Shown here piece by piece: positions 19,831 to 27,075 of a DNA stretch of 64,000 bases; within the stretch, counting starts at the first letter, position 1, and every line of letters begins with the position of its first letter. The DNA comes from Serratia entomophila (GTDB lineage Bacteria > Pseudomonadota > Gammaproteobacteria > Enterobacterales > Enterobacteriaceae). Where the stretch lies: assembly GCF_021462285.1 (NCBI RefSeq), contig NZ_CP082787.1, positions 2,542,001-2,606,000 on the forward strand, in the 5' to 3' direction. The notes beneath the pieces are model-generated. The model was not told where the DNA came from, searched no databases, and worked only from the letters and a program-made list of their open reading frames with translations. A program made the translations under genes and the position numbers.

Positions 19831-21210
19831 TCACGTCGTCGGTTTGATCGGCTCTACGTGCCCTATGGCGCGTGAAATGGCCGGGTAATCCGCCCGCAAC
19901 CGGCGTTCTATTCGGTCGACCGCGTCATGCGCCGCGACAATGCTTGCCGCCGGCGAAACCCGGCAGTGGAAATTGACGATAATGCCGGCGCGGGTCTTGC
20001 GGGCGCGGATGTTATGCACGTCCTGCACCCTTTCCCCCTGTTCCACCGCCGCTTTCAGGAGCAGGCTGATATCGGCCAGCTCGCCCGGCGTCACGTCTTC
20101 GCTGGCCAGCCAGTGCGGCGTTTGCGGCTCCAGGTGCGTTTCAATCTCGGTGTCTTCGCCGATGGCCTGGCGCAACAGAGTTTCTATTTCGCTGGCGATA
20201 TCATGCGCCTGCGCCACGCTGGCGCTGGCCGGCACTGCCAGATCCATGCTGATCGACATGCGCGAAGGCAGCTGCTGCAGCGCCAGGTTCTGCACCTGGG
20301 CGCCGTGGTTGGCGGCAATCGCCCGGATGCGCGTCGCCATATCCTCGTCGCTGCGGGTTTGCGGGATGGCGATCGTCGTCACCTGGGCATTGGGATATTG
20401 CTCTCGCAGCCGCGCGGCGATGTCCAGCTTCAGGGCATCGATGCGTTCGAGCGGCAACGTGCGGCACACCGCCACCGTCACCTCGACAAACAGCGCCGCC
20501 CCGGCGTTGCGAATACGGATACTCTCACAGGATAAAATGGCCGGGAATGGCGCAAGCGCGGCGGAAATCGCCTCTTTTGCGCCGGCCGGCGCCGCGTCCA
20601 TCAAGGAATCGAACGAGCGCTTTCCCAGCTTGAGAGCCGCCGCAAAGATAAAGCAGGCGACGATCAGCGCCGCAATGGCGTCGGCGCGGCCAAACCCCAG
20701 CAGCACGAAGAAAATCCCCAACAGCACCACGCCGGATGACAGCATGTCGGAGAAGAAATGCAGCGCATCGGCCTCCAGCGCTGCGCTGTCGGTGGCTTTC
20801 GCCACGCGGTTCAGCGCCCGCACGCGGAAAAAGTCGACGGCAATCGAAATCAACAACACCGCAATCACCAGCGGCGCCGCGACAATCTCATGCGGCTGGC
20901 CCAGCAGGCTGCTGCCGGCTTCATAGACAATCCAGCCCGCGGCGGCCAGCAACAGCAACACTTCAAACAGCGCCGCCAGGTTCTCCACTTTGCCGTGGCC
21001 GAAGTGGTGATCGTCATCGGCGGGCTTATCGCTGATGCGCACCGCCAGCCAGGTAATGCTGGTGGCGATAAAATCGGTAAAAGAGTGGATCCCTTCGGAT
21101 ATCAGGCCAATACTGCCGGTAAAGATACCGGCGACAAACTTCCCTACAGCCAACAACCCGCTGGCGATCATCGAGTTTCTGGCCACGATCAGTTTTTCAT
21201 TTTGCATCAT
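19831..21210 (-). CDS. Cation diffusion facilitator (metal efflux) with extended C-terminus
   Basis: Inner-membrane metal/proton antiporter of 459 residues; start ATG 21210 (MMQNEKLIVARNSM), with 21207 equally possible. Six helices cover about residues 10-205. Metal-site motifs are HSFTDFIATSI (helix 2) and EADALHFFSDMLSS (helix 5), the HxxxD pair of the family, preceded by DDDHHFGHGKVE in the loop. The typical protein is about 300 residues; here residues 210-459 contain what look like three successive ferredoxin-like modules (LEPQTPHW, then DISLLLKAAVEQGERVQDVHNIRARKTRAG split over the last one), so the cytoplasmic part is enlarged. It is the last gene after the mgtE and small-protein genes, 22 bases from the 59-aa ORF. 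Confidence 0.9.
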   Translation of the reverse strand: MMQNEKLIVARNSMIASGLLAVGKFVAGIFTGSIGLISEGIHSFTDFIATSITWLAVRISDKPADDDHHFGHGKVENLAALFEVLLLLAAAGWIVYEAGSSLLGQPHEIVAAPLVIAVLLISIAVDFFRVRALNRVAKATDSAALEADALHFFSDMLSSGVVLLGIFFVLLGFGRADAIAALIVACFIFAAALKLGKRSFDSLMDAAPAGAKEAISAALAPFPAILSCESIRIRNAGAALFVEVTVAVCRTLPLERIDALKLDIAARLREQYPNAQVTTIAIPQTRSDEDMATRIRAIAANHGAQVQNLALQQLPSRMSISMDLAVPASASVAQAHDIASEIETLLRQAIGEDTEIETHLEPQTPHWLASEDVTPGELADISLLLKAAVEQGERVQDVHNIRARKTRAGIIVNFHCRVSPAASIVAAHDAVDRIERRLRADYPAISRAIGHVEPIKPTT

Positions 21211-21232
21211 GCGGCTCACATTCGGTGGTGAT

Positions 21233-21412
21233 TTATTTTTTTACTTTAGCGGATAATTGCCAGACAAAGGCGACCAGCAGCATGCTGCCTGAGAAGGTTA
21301 ACATCAAACTGGTAAGAAATTCCGATTTTCCCGTGGTGGTGTAATAGATTTCATTTACGCCAACGGAAATCATTAAAATTGCGTAGAGTAATCCAAGGAT
21401 AAGCATCATCAT
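21233..21412 (-). CDS. 59-residue two-helix membrane protein
   Basis: Small gene with a GGAG ribosome site ten bases upstream of three successive ATGs (start could be any of 21412, 21409, 21406). The protein has two hydrophobic segments: LILGLLYAILMISVGV (residues 4-19) and, after a short polar turn YYTTTGKSEF, LTSLMLTFSGSMLLVAFVW (33-51). It ends in the basic tail AKVKK. It would sit in the inner membrane as a hairpin with cytoplasmic C-terminus. It lies between the MgtS-like gene and the metal-efflux gene, all on the same strand with short gaps, so it is probably part of the same transcript. I recognise no family. Confidence 0.65.
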   Translation of the reverse strand: MMMLILGLLYAILMISVGVNEIYYTTTGKSEFLTSLMLTFSGSMLLVAFVWQLSAKVKK

Positions 21413-21443
21413 GATCGTTACACTCCATTCTTCGGCAACGCTT

Positions 21444-21524
21444 TCAGCGTTCCATTAAATCCTCCCCATAAAAAAATAAAACCGTTACGGGGAGGATGCC
21501 TCTAGGCGGATCTTTAGCGTTCAT
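21444..21524 (-). CDS. Possible 26-residue ORF coupled to the MgtS-like gene
   Basis: Starts inside the MgtS-like stop codon (TAATGA overlap), the arrangement of translational coupling. The peptide begins MNAKDPPRGILPVTVLFFYG and is only weakly hydrophobic. It has no ribosome site of its own beyond the end of mgtS. A nine-base inverted repeat (21459-21467 with 21489-21497) lies inside it, so the DNA could instead be a regulatory hairpin. Low confidence. Confidence 0.25.
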   Translation of the reverse strand: MNAKDPPRGILPVTVLFFYGEDLMER

Positions 21525-21616
21525 TAATCATCCCATTTGGTGCTCATATAGGCGGCCAGCAGGCCCAGTGAGCTGATCATTCCCAGGAATCCTATAAAAA
21601 TCGTCATGTTTCCCAT
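21524..21616 (-). CDS. mgtS: MgtS-like 30-residue membrane protein
   Basis: Single-helix inner-membrane protein of 30 residues with a good ribosome site (GAGG, eight bases before ATG). The sequence opens MGNMTIFIGFLG and ends LLAAYMSTKWDD. From memory, E. coli MgtS (31 residues) has GNM near the start and ends LAAYFSHKWDD, so spacing and both ends agree. In E. coli MgtS accumulates in low Mg2+, binds and protects the MgtA importer and modulates PitA. Here it follows the M-box-controlled mgtE gene on the same strand instead of standing alone. The likely role is tuning a Mg2+ transporter, perhaps MgtE; that partner is inference. Confidence 0.75.
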   Translation of the reverse strand: MGNMTIFIGFLGMISSLGLLAAYMSTKWDD

Positions 21617-21630
21617 TATTTTGTCCTCGG

Positions 21631-21687
21631 TTAACTGTTATCGATAAAAACCTCTTTAATTAAAAAGCGGATTCGGTCTTTGCCCAT
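21631..21687 (-). CDS. Possible 18-residue ORF before mgtS
   Basis: Reads MGKDRIRFLIKEVFIDNS, with GAGGAGGG 11 bases upstream of its ATG, a strong but rather distant ribosome site. It ends 14 bases before the mgtS start. It could be a leader peptide or a chance frame in the mgtE-mgtS gap. Confidence 0.25.
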   Translation of the reverse strand: MGKDRIRFLIKEVFIDNS

Positions 21688-21721
21688 TGCGTTTAACGCC
21701 CTCCTCATCATTTGATAACAT

Positions 21722-21742
21722 CCCCGCCCGATTAAGGCGGGG
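21722..21742 (-). other. GC hairpin right after mgtE
   Basis: CCCCGCC (21722-21728) pairs with GGCGGGG (21736-21742) six bases past the mgtE stop on the minus strand. There is no T tract, so read-through into mgtS is expected. It may protect the mgtE message 3' end or set relative expression. Confidence 0.5.
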
Positions 21743-21747
21743 TTCGG

Positions 21748-22770
21748 TTAAATGCCCAATACGTACTGGGCGATTTTGAAGTAAATAATCAGGCCGGTGC
21801 CGTCGATAAAGGTGGCGATAAAGGGCGCCGACACCACCGCCGGATCGATACCCAGCCGTTTGAGCAGCATCGGGATGATAGACGATACTATGGCGCTCCA
21901 CAGGGTGATCGCCACCAGCGACAGGCTGACCACCAGCGTGACGTCGACGCCCACCCCCATGATCCAGGCGCGCACCCAGGCCGCGATGCCGATGGTCACG
22001 GCAATCAGCAGCGAGGTAGAGACCTCCTTGCGGATCACCGCCCCCAGATTGCGCAGGCTCACCTCGCCCAGCGCCATGGCGCGCACCAGCGTCGAGGTGA
22101 TCTGAGTGCCGCTGTTGCCGCCGGTGCCGATCAGCAACGGGATGAAAAACGCCAGCGCAATCGCCGCTTCCAACTGATCTTCAAATGCCTTCAGCACGTT
22201 GCCGGTATAGGCTTCGGCAACGAACAGCATCAGCAGCCACACCGATCTTTTACGCCACAGCGCCCAGGGGCTGGTCTCCAGATAGGGTTTGTCCAACGGC
22301 AGGCTGGCGCCCTGGCGCTGCGCGTCTTCGGTATTTTCGTCTTCGAGCAGACGGGCGATTTCCCGCTCGCCGAGCACGCCGACCAGCGTGTTGTTGGCCA
22401 CCACCGGCACCACGTCCAGCCCGCCCTTGCCCAGCAAATGCGCGACGTCGTTGCGGTCGTCTTCGGGCGAAACATGGAAGTAGCTGTGATTCATCATCAC
22501 GCCAACGGCTTTATCGTCATCTTCGCACTGCAGCAGCTTTTTTACCGACAGCGTGCCGCGCAAATGATAATCGTCCGCGGTGATAAACAGCTGGGTGGGA
22601 ATTTCATCCGTTTTTAACTGTGAAAGAAAATACGCCCTGGCTTTATTAACCGTCATATTGCCGGGAACGGTAATAAAATCGGCGGTCATATAGCCGGCGA
22701 CAGAAGACTCATCGAGAGCGTCGCCGTCGGCCAGCGCCGGGGAAAGGTATTGTTGATGTGACTTGTTCAT
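21748..22770 (-). CDS. mgtE: MgtE-type Mg2+ transporter, short form
   Basis: Inner-membrane Mg2+ channel of 340 residues. Residues about 25-150 form two CBS domains (AGYMTADFITVPGNMTV and VGVMMNHSYFHVSPEDDRND, then DVVPVVANNTLVGVLGEREI). Five hydrophobic segments follow, with the pore signature FIPLLIGTGGNSGTQITSTL and the last-helix signature GIDPAVVSAPFIATFIDGTGLIIYF split over its length. Classical MgtE has about 450 residues because of an N-terminal superhelical gating domain; that domain is absent here, the protein starting almost at the CBS pair. Expression is probably set by the M-box upstream. Family is certain; gating without the N domain is a notable variation. Confidence 0.92.
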   Translation of the reverse strand: MNKSHQQYLSPALADGDALDESSVAGYMTADFITVPGNMTVNKARAYFLSQLKTDEIPTQLFITADDYHLRGTLSVKKLLQCEDDDKAVGVMMNHSYFHVSPEDDRNDVAHLLGKGGLDVVPVVANNTLVGVLGEREIARLLEDENTEDAQRQGASLPLDKPYLETSPWALWRKRSVWLLMLFVAEAYTGNVLKAFEDQLEAAIALAFFIPLLIGTGGNSGTQITSTLVRAMALGEVSLRNLGAVIRKEVSTSLLIAVTIGIAAWVRAWIMGVGVDVTLVVSLSLVAITLWSAIVSSIIPMLLKRLGIDPAVVSAPFIATFIDGTGLIIYFKIAQYVLGI

Positions 22771-22777
22771 TGTTAGT

Positions 22778-22817
22778 CCCTATTTCTGTTTAAACTTCAA
22801 CAGCGAATCGCATAGGG
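22778..22817 (-). promoter_or_regulatory. Ribosome-site hairpin (expression platform) of mgtE
   Basis: On the minus strand CCCTAT (22812-22817) can pair with ATAGGG (22778-22783), the latter being the only Shine-Dalgarno-like stretch, eight bases before the mgtE ATG. A nested CTGTT/AACAG pairing strengthens it. This would let the riboswitch act at translation. Confidence 0.6.
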
Positions 22818-22846
22818 GCGCAACCAAAGAGGGAGTGCAGACAGCC

Positions 22847-23012
22847 TATCTCCGCGTCCAGGTTTTAGCACTATACAACGTATCCGATCGATAAATCAGA
22901 AGTTACCTTGGGCTGAACCTTAATCCGATAAAGCCTGTCTTAACCTTGGGCATCTCTCGATGTCGTCAGATCAGTAACCTGTGTTTGTATAGGAGCCTCG
23001 CCAAACGAGATA
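22847..23012 (-). promoter_or_regulatory. M-box (ykoK) Mg2+ riboswitch
   Basis: The minus strand of this 166-base stretch shows the M-box core: GGCGAGGCTCCTATAC near the 5' side and GTATAGTGCTAAAACC near the 3' side, closed by TATCTC (from 23012) with GAGATA (to 22847). The segments AGGCTCCTATA and AGTGCTAAA are the most conserved M-box strings and pair through the complementary TATAC/GTATA bases. It ends 76 bases before the mgtE start. High Mg2+ should fold it and shut off mgtE. Between it and 23121 is only a probable promoter region with no gene. Confidence 0.85.
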
Positions 23013-23120
23013 CTGCATATAAACTACCGGCGCAGTATAGGCGGTGTTTCTCTCACCGGGAAGGAAATGTTCTCTGCCGTTTATGGAGTATTTAGGAAAC
23101 TGTTATTTAGAATGAAATCC

Positions 23121-23146
23121 ATAAAAAAGGCCGATGTTAATCGGCC
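23121..23146 (-). terminator. Intrinsic terminator of the peptide-binding-protein gene
   Basis: Minus-strand stem GGCCGA (23141-23146 complement) and TCGGCC (23129-23134 complement), six-base loop, followed by TTTTTTAT. It lies 15 bases past the stop at 23162. Confidence 0.85.
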
Positions 23147-23161
23147 GGTTTTATTTATTAT

Positions 23162-24784
23162 TCAGTGCGCAACAATATAGGCGTTCTTATCATACAATGC
23201 TCCCTGCCGCGTAAAGTCGATGCCCTTCACATAGGGTTTGACCAACGTGGCGTTCGCTTCATAATAGACCGGCGCCACCGGCGTATCCGCCGCCAGCAAG
23301 TCTTCCGCCTGCTGGAAATAGTGCTGCACCTGCTGCGGCGTTTGCGCCGCGGTGGCCTGATGCAGAATGCGGTCATAGTTCCCGTTGCGGTACTTGGGGC
23401 TGTTTTCACTGCTGGCGGAACGGAAAACGTTCAGGAAGGTGGAAGGATCGTTGTAGTCCGCCAGCCAGCGGGTAAAGGCCACGCTGTACTGCCCGCGGTT
23501 AATGCTGTCCAGGGTGACCTTGCGCTCCTGGCTTTGCAACCTGGCCTCGACGCCAAGGTTCTTTTTCCACATCGCGCTGCTGGCGATGACGATTTTCTTG
23601 ATGGTAGCGTCGTTGCTGTACAACAGGGTAAAGCGCAGCGGATTAGCGGCGTTAAAGCCGGCCTCCGCCAGCAGCTTTTGCGCCTGCGCGAGGCGCTGTT
23701 CACGCGTCCAACCCGCCGCTTCGCCCGCTTTCAGGCTATAGCCGCCCGCCCCGGTGGGGGTGAAGGTCCAGGCCGGCTGTTGGCCGTAGCCCAGCACCTT
23801 GCCGGCGATAATGTCCTTGTCCAGCGCCAGATTAAGCGCCTGCCGCACGCGCACGTCATTAAACGGCGCCTGCTGGTTGTTAAACGCAAAGTAGCTGGTG
23901 GACAACAGCGGATAGGTCACCAACTGCTCATCTCCCAGGGTTTTCTTCAGCCGTTGATACAGCTCCGGCGGCGTGGTGTAACCCAGTTCGATTTCACCGG
24001 CGCGGAAACGTGCGACTTCGGGGAACCCTTGCAGCGGCAGGAAAGTAACCTTGTTCAGCCGGGTATTGGCGTTGTCCCAGTATTGTGGATTGCGCTCCAC
24101 CACCAGCTTCTCATTCACCACCCACTGGCTGAGGCGAAACGCGCCGTTGCCGACAAAATGCGCCGGCTGGGTCCAGTCTTTGCCGTACTTTTCCACCACC
24201 TTTTGATTCACCGGCAGTACCGGGAAATGCACCAACTGCTTCAGCAAATAAGAATTGGGTTCGGCAAGCGTCACCTGCAGCGTATGCGCATCCAGCGCCC
24301 TCACCCCCAGCTCGCTCGGCGGCTTGCTGCCGGCGTTGATCTCCGCCGCGTTGAGCACATAGGCCGAGGCCAGATAGCTGCCGTACGGCGAAGCGGTTTT
24401 CGGGTCGGTCAGGCGCCGCCAGCTGTAGACGAAATCGCCGGCGGTAACGGGATCGCCGTTGGACCACTTGGCCTGCGGCCGCAGATGGAAGGTCCAGACG
24501 TTGCCCTGTTGCTCCCATTTCTCTGCCAGCGCCGGGATCACCTCGCCTTTTTTGCCCACCCGCAACAGCCCTTCGAACAGATCGTTGAAGATGTAAAACT
24601 CCACGTTGCTTTCGGCCAGGTTAGGGTCCAGCGTCGCCGGCTCATAGCCGTTGGCGCGCACCAGCTCCTGGGTTTCCGCCAGCTTGACGCCGGCCGGCAC
24701 CTCTGCGGCGCTAACGCCGGCCACCGGCGACAAAGAGCAGACGATTAAACCAGCCAGAATCTTGGTATTGAATGAATGTTTCAC
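23162..24784 (-). CDS. Periplasmic oligopeptide-binding protein (OppA/MppA type)
   Basis: Periplasmic peptide-binding protein of 540 residues. The start is a GTG at 24784 (read MKHSFNTKILAGLIV) because AGGGA stands seven bases before it and a signal peptide follows, cut at GVSA/AEVPAGVKLAE; the longer frame to 24826 would bury the signal. The mature N-terminus AEVPAGVKLAETQELVRANG is the OppA/MppA opening. SBP family 5 motifs: ATLDPNLAESNVEFYIFNDLFEGL split after residue 60, and AKWSNGDPVTAGDFVYSWRRL. Permease genes are not adjacent, as for E. coli mppA, which borrows the Opp permease. Ligand (peptide or murein tripeptide) cannot be fixed. Confidence 0.9.
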   Translation of the reverse strand: MKHSFNTKILAGLIVCSLSPVAGVSAAEVPAGVKLAETQELVRANGYEPATLDPNLAESNVEFYIFNDLFEGLLRVGKKGEVIPALAEKWEQQGNVWTFHLRPQAKWSNGDPVTAGDFVYSWRRLTDPKTASPYGSYLASAYVLNAAEINAGSKPPSELGVRALDAHTLQVTLAEPNSYLLKQLVHFPVLPVNQKVVEKYGKDWTQPAHFVGNGAFRLSQWVVNEKLVVERNPQYWDNANTRLNKVTFLPLQGFPEVARFRAGEIELGYTTPPELYQRLKKTLGDEQLVTYPLLSTSYFAFNNQQAPFNDVRVRQALNLALDKDIIAGKVLGYGQQPAWTFTPTGAGGYSLKAGEAAGWTREQRLAQAQKLLAEAGFNAANPLRFTLLYSNDATIKKIVIASSAMWKKNLGVEARLQSQERKVTLDSINRGQYSVAFTRWLADYNDPSTFLNVFRSASSENSPKYRNGNYDRILHQATAAQTPQQVQHYFQQAEDLLAADTPVAPVYYEANATLVKPYVKGIDFTRQGALYDKNAYIVAH

Positions 24785-24934
24785 GACGATATCCCTGATA
24801 AGTATTTTGTCGTCGCTAATATTCACTGAAGCAGTGAAATAAATTAAATCATTAATCGCTATGACTCATAACCAAAAGCCGTGATGAATTTCTTTCATTA
24901 TCAAGGTAATACCGGCGCAGTCTTTGAAGCAACC

Positions 24935-25711
24935 TTAACTGAAGCCCCGCCGGCGCCTTTGCATCAACGTCAAATAAGTGACCAGGCTGATAATCACCAC
25001 CAAAAACAGGCCGCTGGTGCTGGCTGCGCCCAACCCAAGGCCGCCATTATCGACCGGCTGCGAGAGCAGATCGCCGCAGGAGGCGCCAAAGGGCCGCGTC
25101 AGCACATAGGCTATCCAGAAACAGAGTATGCTGTTGGCCTTGAACAGATAATGCGCGGCGGCGGTAACGGCAATCAGCGCGCCGAACAACCAGGCCGAAT
25201 TGACGTAGCCCAGCCGCCATCCTTCCGCCACCCAGTCACCGGCGGCGGTGCCGAGCGCGAAGGTGAACAAGATAGCCAACCAATAAAACAACTCCCGTTT
25301 GGGTGTATCGATGGCGTGAATGGAAAGCGTGCGTTCGCTCCGATGCCAAATGACGAAGGTTGCGGCCAGCAACAGGCTGAACAGGCCGGTGGAAAATGCC
25401 AGCGAGACGCCAAAATGGTCAGTCAGATTATCAGTGATTAACGTGCCGAAGACGCTGATCAGCACCACGGCGATCCAGTACAGCGGGGGAAGATAACGTC
25501 GAGCGCGAATTTGGAAAAACAGCGCCGCCAGCAACAAGCCGCCGGTAATCAACGAAGTCTTGGTCAAGCCGAAATTAAGATCCATATTGAGATAATCGGC
25601 GGCCGTTTCCCCCACCGTGGTGGACATCATTTTGATCAGCCAGAAAAATAAGGTGACTTCCGGCACTTTATTCAACCGGTGAAGCGCATTCTTTGCCTTA
25701 GGTGACAGCAT
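24935..25711 (-). CDS. DUF347-repeat membrane protein
   Basis: Inner-membrane protein of 258 residues with eight hydrophobic helices. It is built of DUF347-type repeats, each with a polar Gly-Glu/Asp core inside the membrane: KMMSTTVGETAADYLN, VFGTLITDNLTDHFGV, FALGTAAGDWVAEGW and LTRPFGASCGDLLSQP. These regularly spaced acidic residues suggest an ion pathway, but no function is established for the family (COG4705). It ends in the basic tail MQRRRRGFS. It stands alone between the peptide-binding gene and sfuA; the 311-base gap to sfuA holds the sfu promoter. Confidence 0.82.
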   Translation of the reverse strand: MLSPKAKNALHRLNKVPEVTLFFWLIKMMSTTVGETAADYLNMDLNFGLTKTSLITGGLLLAALFFQIRARRYLPPLYWIAVVLISVFGTLITDNLTDHFGVSLAFSTGLFSLLLAATFVIWHRSERTLSIHAIDTPKRELFYWLAILFTFALGTAAGDWVAEGWRLGYVNSAWLFGALIAVTAAAHYLFKANSILCFWIAYVLTRPFGASCGDLLSQPVDNGGLGLGAASTSGLFLVVIISLVTYLTLMQRRRRGFS

Positions 25712-25916
25712 AACCCACTCCGTAAATGGAAAAACACCCAGCCAGTATCACCTCCGATACTTAGCTTTCCCTTAAGAAGCGATATCTGATTAGGTTGTCT
25801 TTACCCCCTCGCGAACCCGGGTGACATTCGGCAATCAGCACAGAGTATTGCGGTTGAAACTTAATTTTTCCTTAGGAGGGGTCGATTAGTGAGCGAACTC
25901 AAAAAATAAATTAATA

Positions 25917-25940
25917 CGAATCATTTTCACTATCATTATT
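25917..25940 (+). promoter_or_regulatory. Fur box of the sfu operon
   Basis: GAATCATTTTCACTATCATT and flanks (25918-25937) form overlapping Fur hexamers in an AT-rich promoter 83 bases before sfuA. S. marcescens sfu is known to be iron-repressed. Confidence 0.75.
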
Positions 25941-26022
25941 AATATTCCTGATTAAAATCGGGCTGATTGCGCTTGCCAGGCGATATCGCCTTTCTTCTCC
26001 CGTCGTTAAAAAGGATAACCAT

Positions 26023-27039
26023 ATGAAGCTGCGTATTTCCTCTCTCGGCCCCCTTGCCCTGCTGGTTTCGTCGATGCTGCCGGCCTTCACCGCCCAGGCG
26101 GAGTCTGCCGATAAAGGCATCGTTATTTACAACGCTCAACACGAAAATCTGGTGAAGTCCTGGGTAGAGGGTTTCACCAAGGATACCGGCATCAAGGTCA
26201 CGCTGCGCAACGGCGGTGACAGCGAGCTGGGCAACCAGCTGGTGCAGGAAGGCAGCGCCTCGCCCGCCGACGTCTTCCTCACGGAAAACTCCCCGGCGAT
26301 GGTGCTGGTAGACCGCGCCAGGCTGTTCGCACCGCTGGAGGCCGCGACGCTGAATCAGGTGGAACCGCAGTACCGCCCGGACCACGGCCGCTGGATCGGC
26401 ATCGCCGCGCGCTCTACCGTCTTCGTCTACAACCCGGCAAAACTGAGCGAGGCGCAGCTGCCCAAGTCGCTGTTGGATCTGGCCAGGCCTGAATGGAAAG
26501 GCCGCTGGGCCGCATCGCCTTCCGGCGCCGATTTCCAGGCAATCGTCAGCGCGCTGCTGGAGCTGAAAGGCGAAAAAGCGACGCTGGAATGGTTGAAAGC
26601 GATGAAAACCAACTTCACCGCCTATAAGGGCAACAGCACGGTAATGAAAGCGGTTAACGCCGGCCAAATCGACAGCGGCGTAATTTACCACTACTACCCG
26701 TTTGTAGACGGCGCGAAAACCGGTGAAAACAGCAAAAACATCAAGTTGTATTACTTCAAACATCAGGATCCGGGCGCATTCGTCAGCCTCTCCGGCGGCG
26801 GCGTACTGGCCTCCAGCAAGCATCAGCAACAGGCGCAGGCCTTTATCAAATGGATCACCGGTAAAAACGGCCAGGATATTCTGCGCACCAATAATGCCTT
26901 CGAATACGCCGTTGGCGTCGGCGCCGCTTCCAACCCTAAACTGGTGCCGCTAAAAGATCTGGATGCGCCGAAGGTTAACGCCGCACAGTTGAACGGTAAA
27001 AAAGTCGTTGAGCTGATGACCGAGGCCGGCCTGCTGTAA
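26023..27039 (+). CDS. sfuA: Ferric-iron periplasmic binding protein
   Basis: Periplasmic Fe3+-binding protein of 338 residues with signal peptide MKLRISSLGPLALLVSSMLP cut after AQA. It belongs to the FbpA/SfuA group that binds free ferric ion by two tyrosines; the pair is visible in SGVIYHYYPFVDG (residues about 224-236). Other signatures: IVIYNAQHENLVKSW at the mature start and ASPADVFLTENSPAM. First gene of sfuABC; the 36-base gap to sfuB has no terminator. It feeds siderophore-independent iron uptake across the inner membrane and is expected to be Fur-repressed. Confidence 0.97.
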   Translation: MKLRISSLGPLALLVSSMLPAFTAQAESADKGIVIYNAQHENLVKSWVEGFTKDTGIKVTLRNGGDSELGNQLVQEGSASPADVFLTENSPAMVLVDRARLFAPLEAATLNQVEPQYRPDHGRWIGIAARSTVFVYNPAKLSEAQLPKSLLDLARPEWKGRWAASPSGADFQAIVSALLELKGEKATLEWLKAMKTNFTAYKGNSTVMKAVNAGQIDSGVIYHYYPFVDGAKTGENSKNIKLYYFKHQDPGAFVSLSGGGVLASSKHQQQAQAFIKWITGKNGQDILRTNNAFEYAVGVGAASNPKLVPLKDLDAPKVNAAQLNGKKVVELMTEAGLL

Positions 27040-27075
27040 GGCGGCTTTCAAGCGTACCGAGAGTTTTTGAACCTT

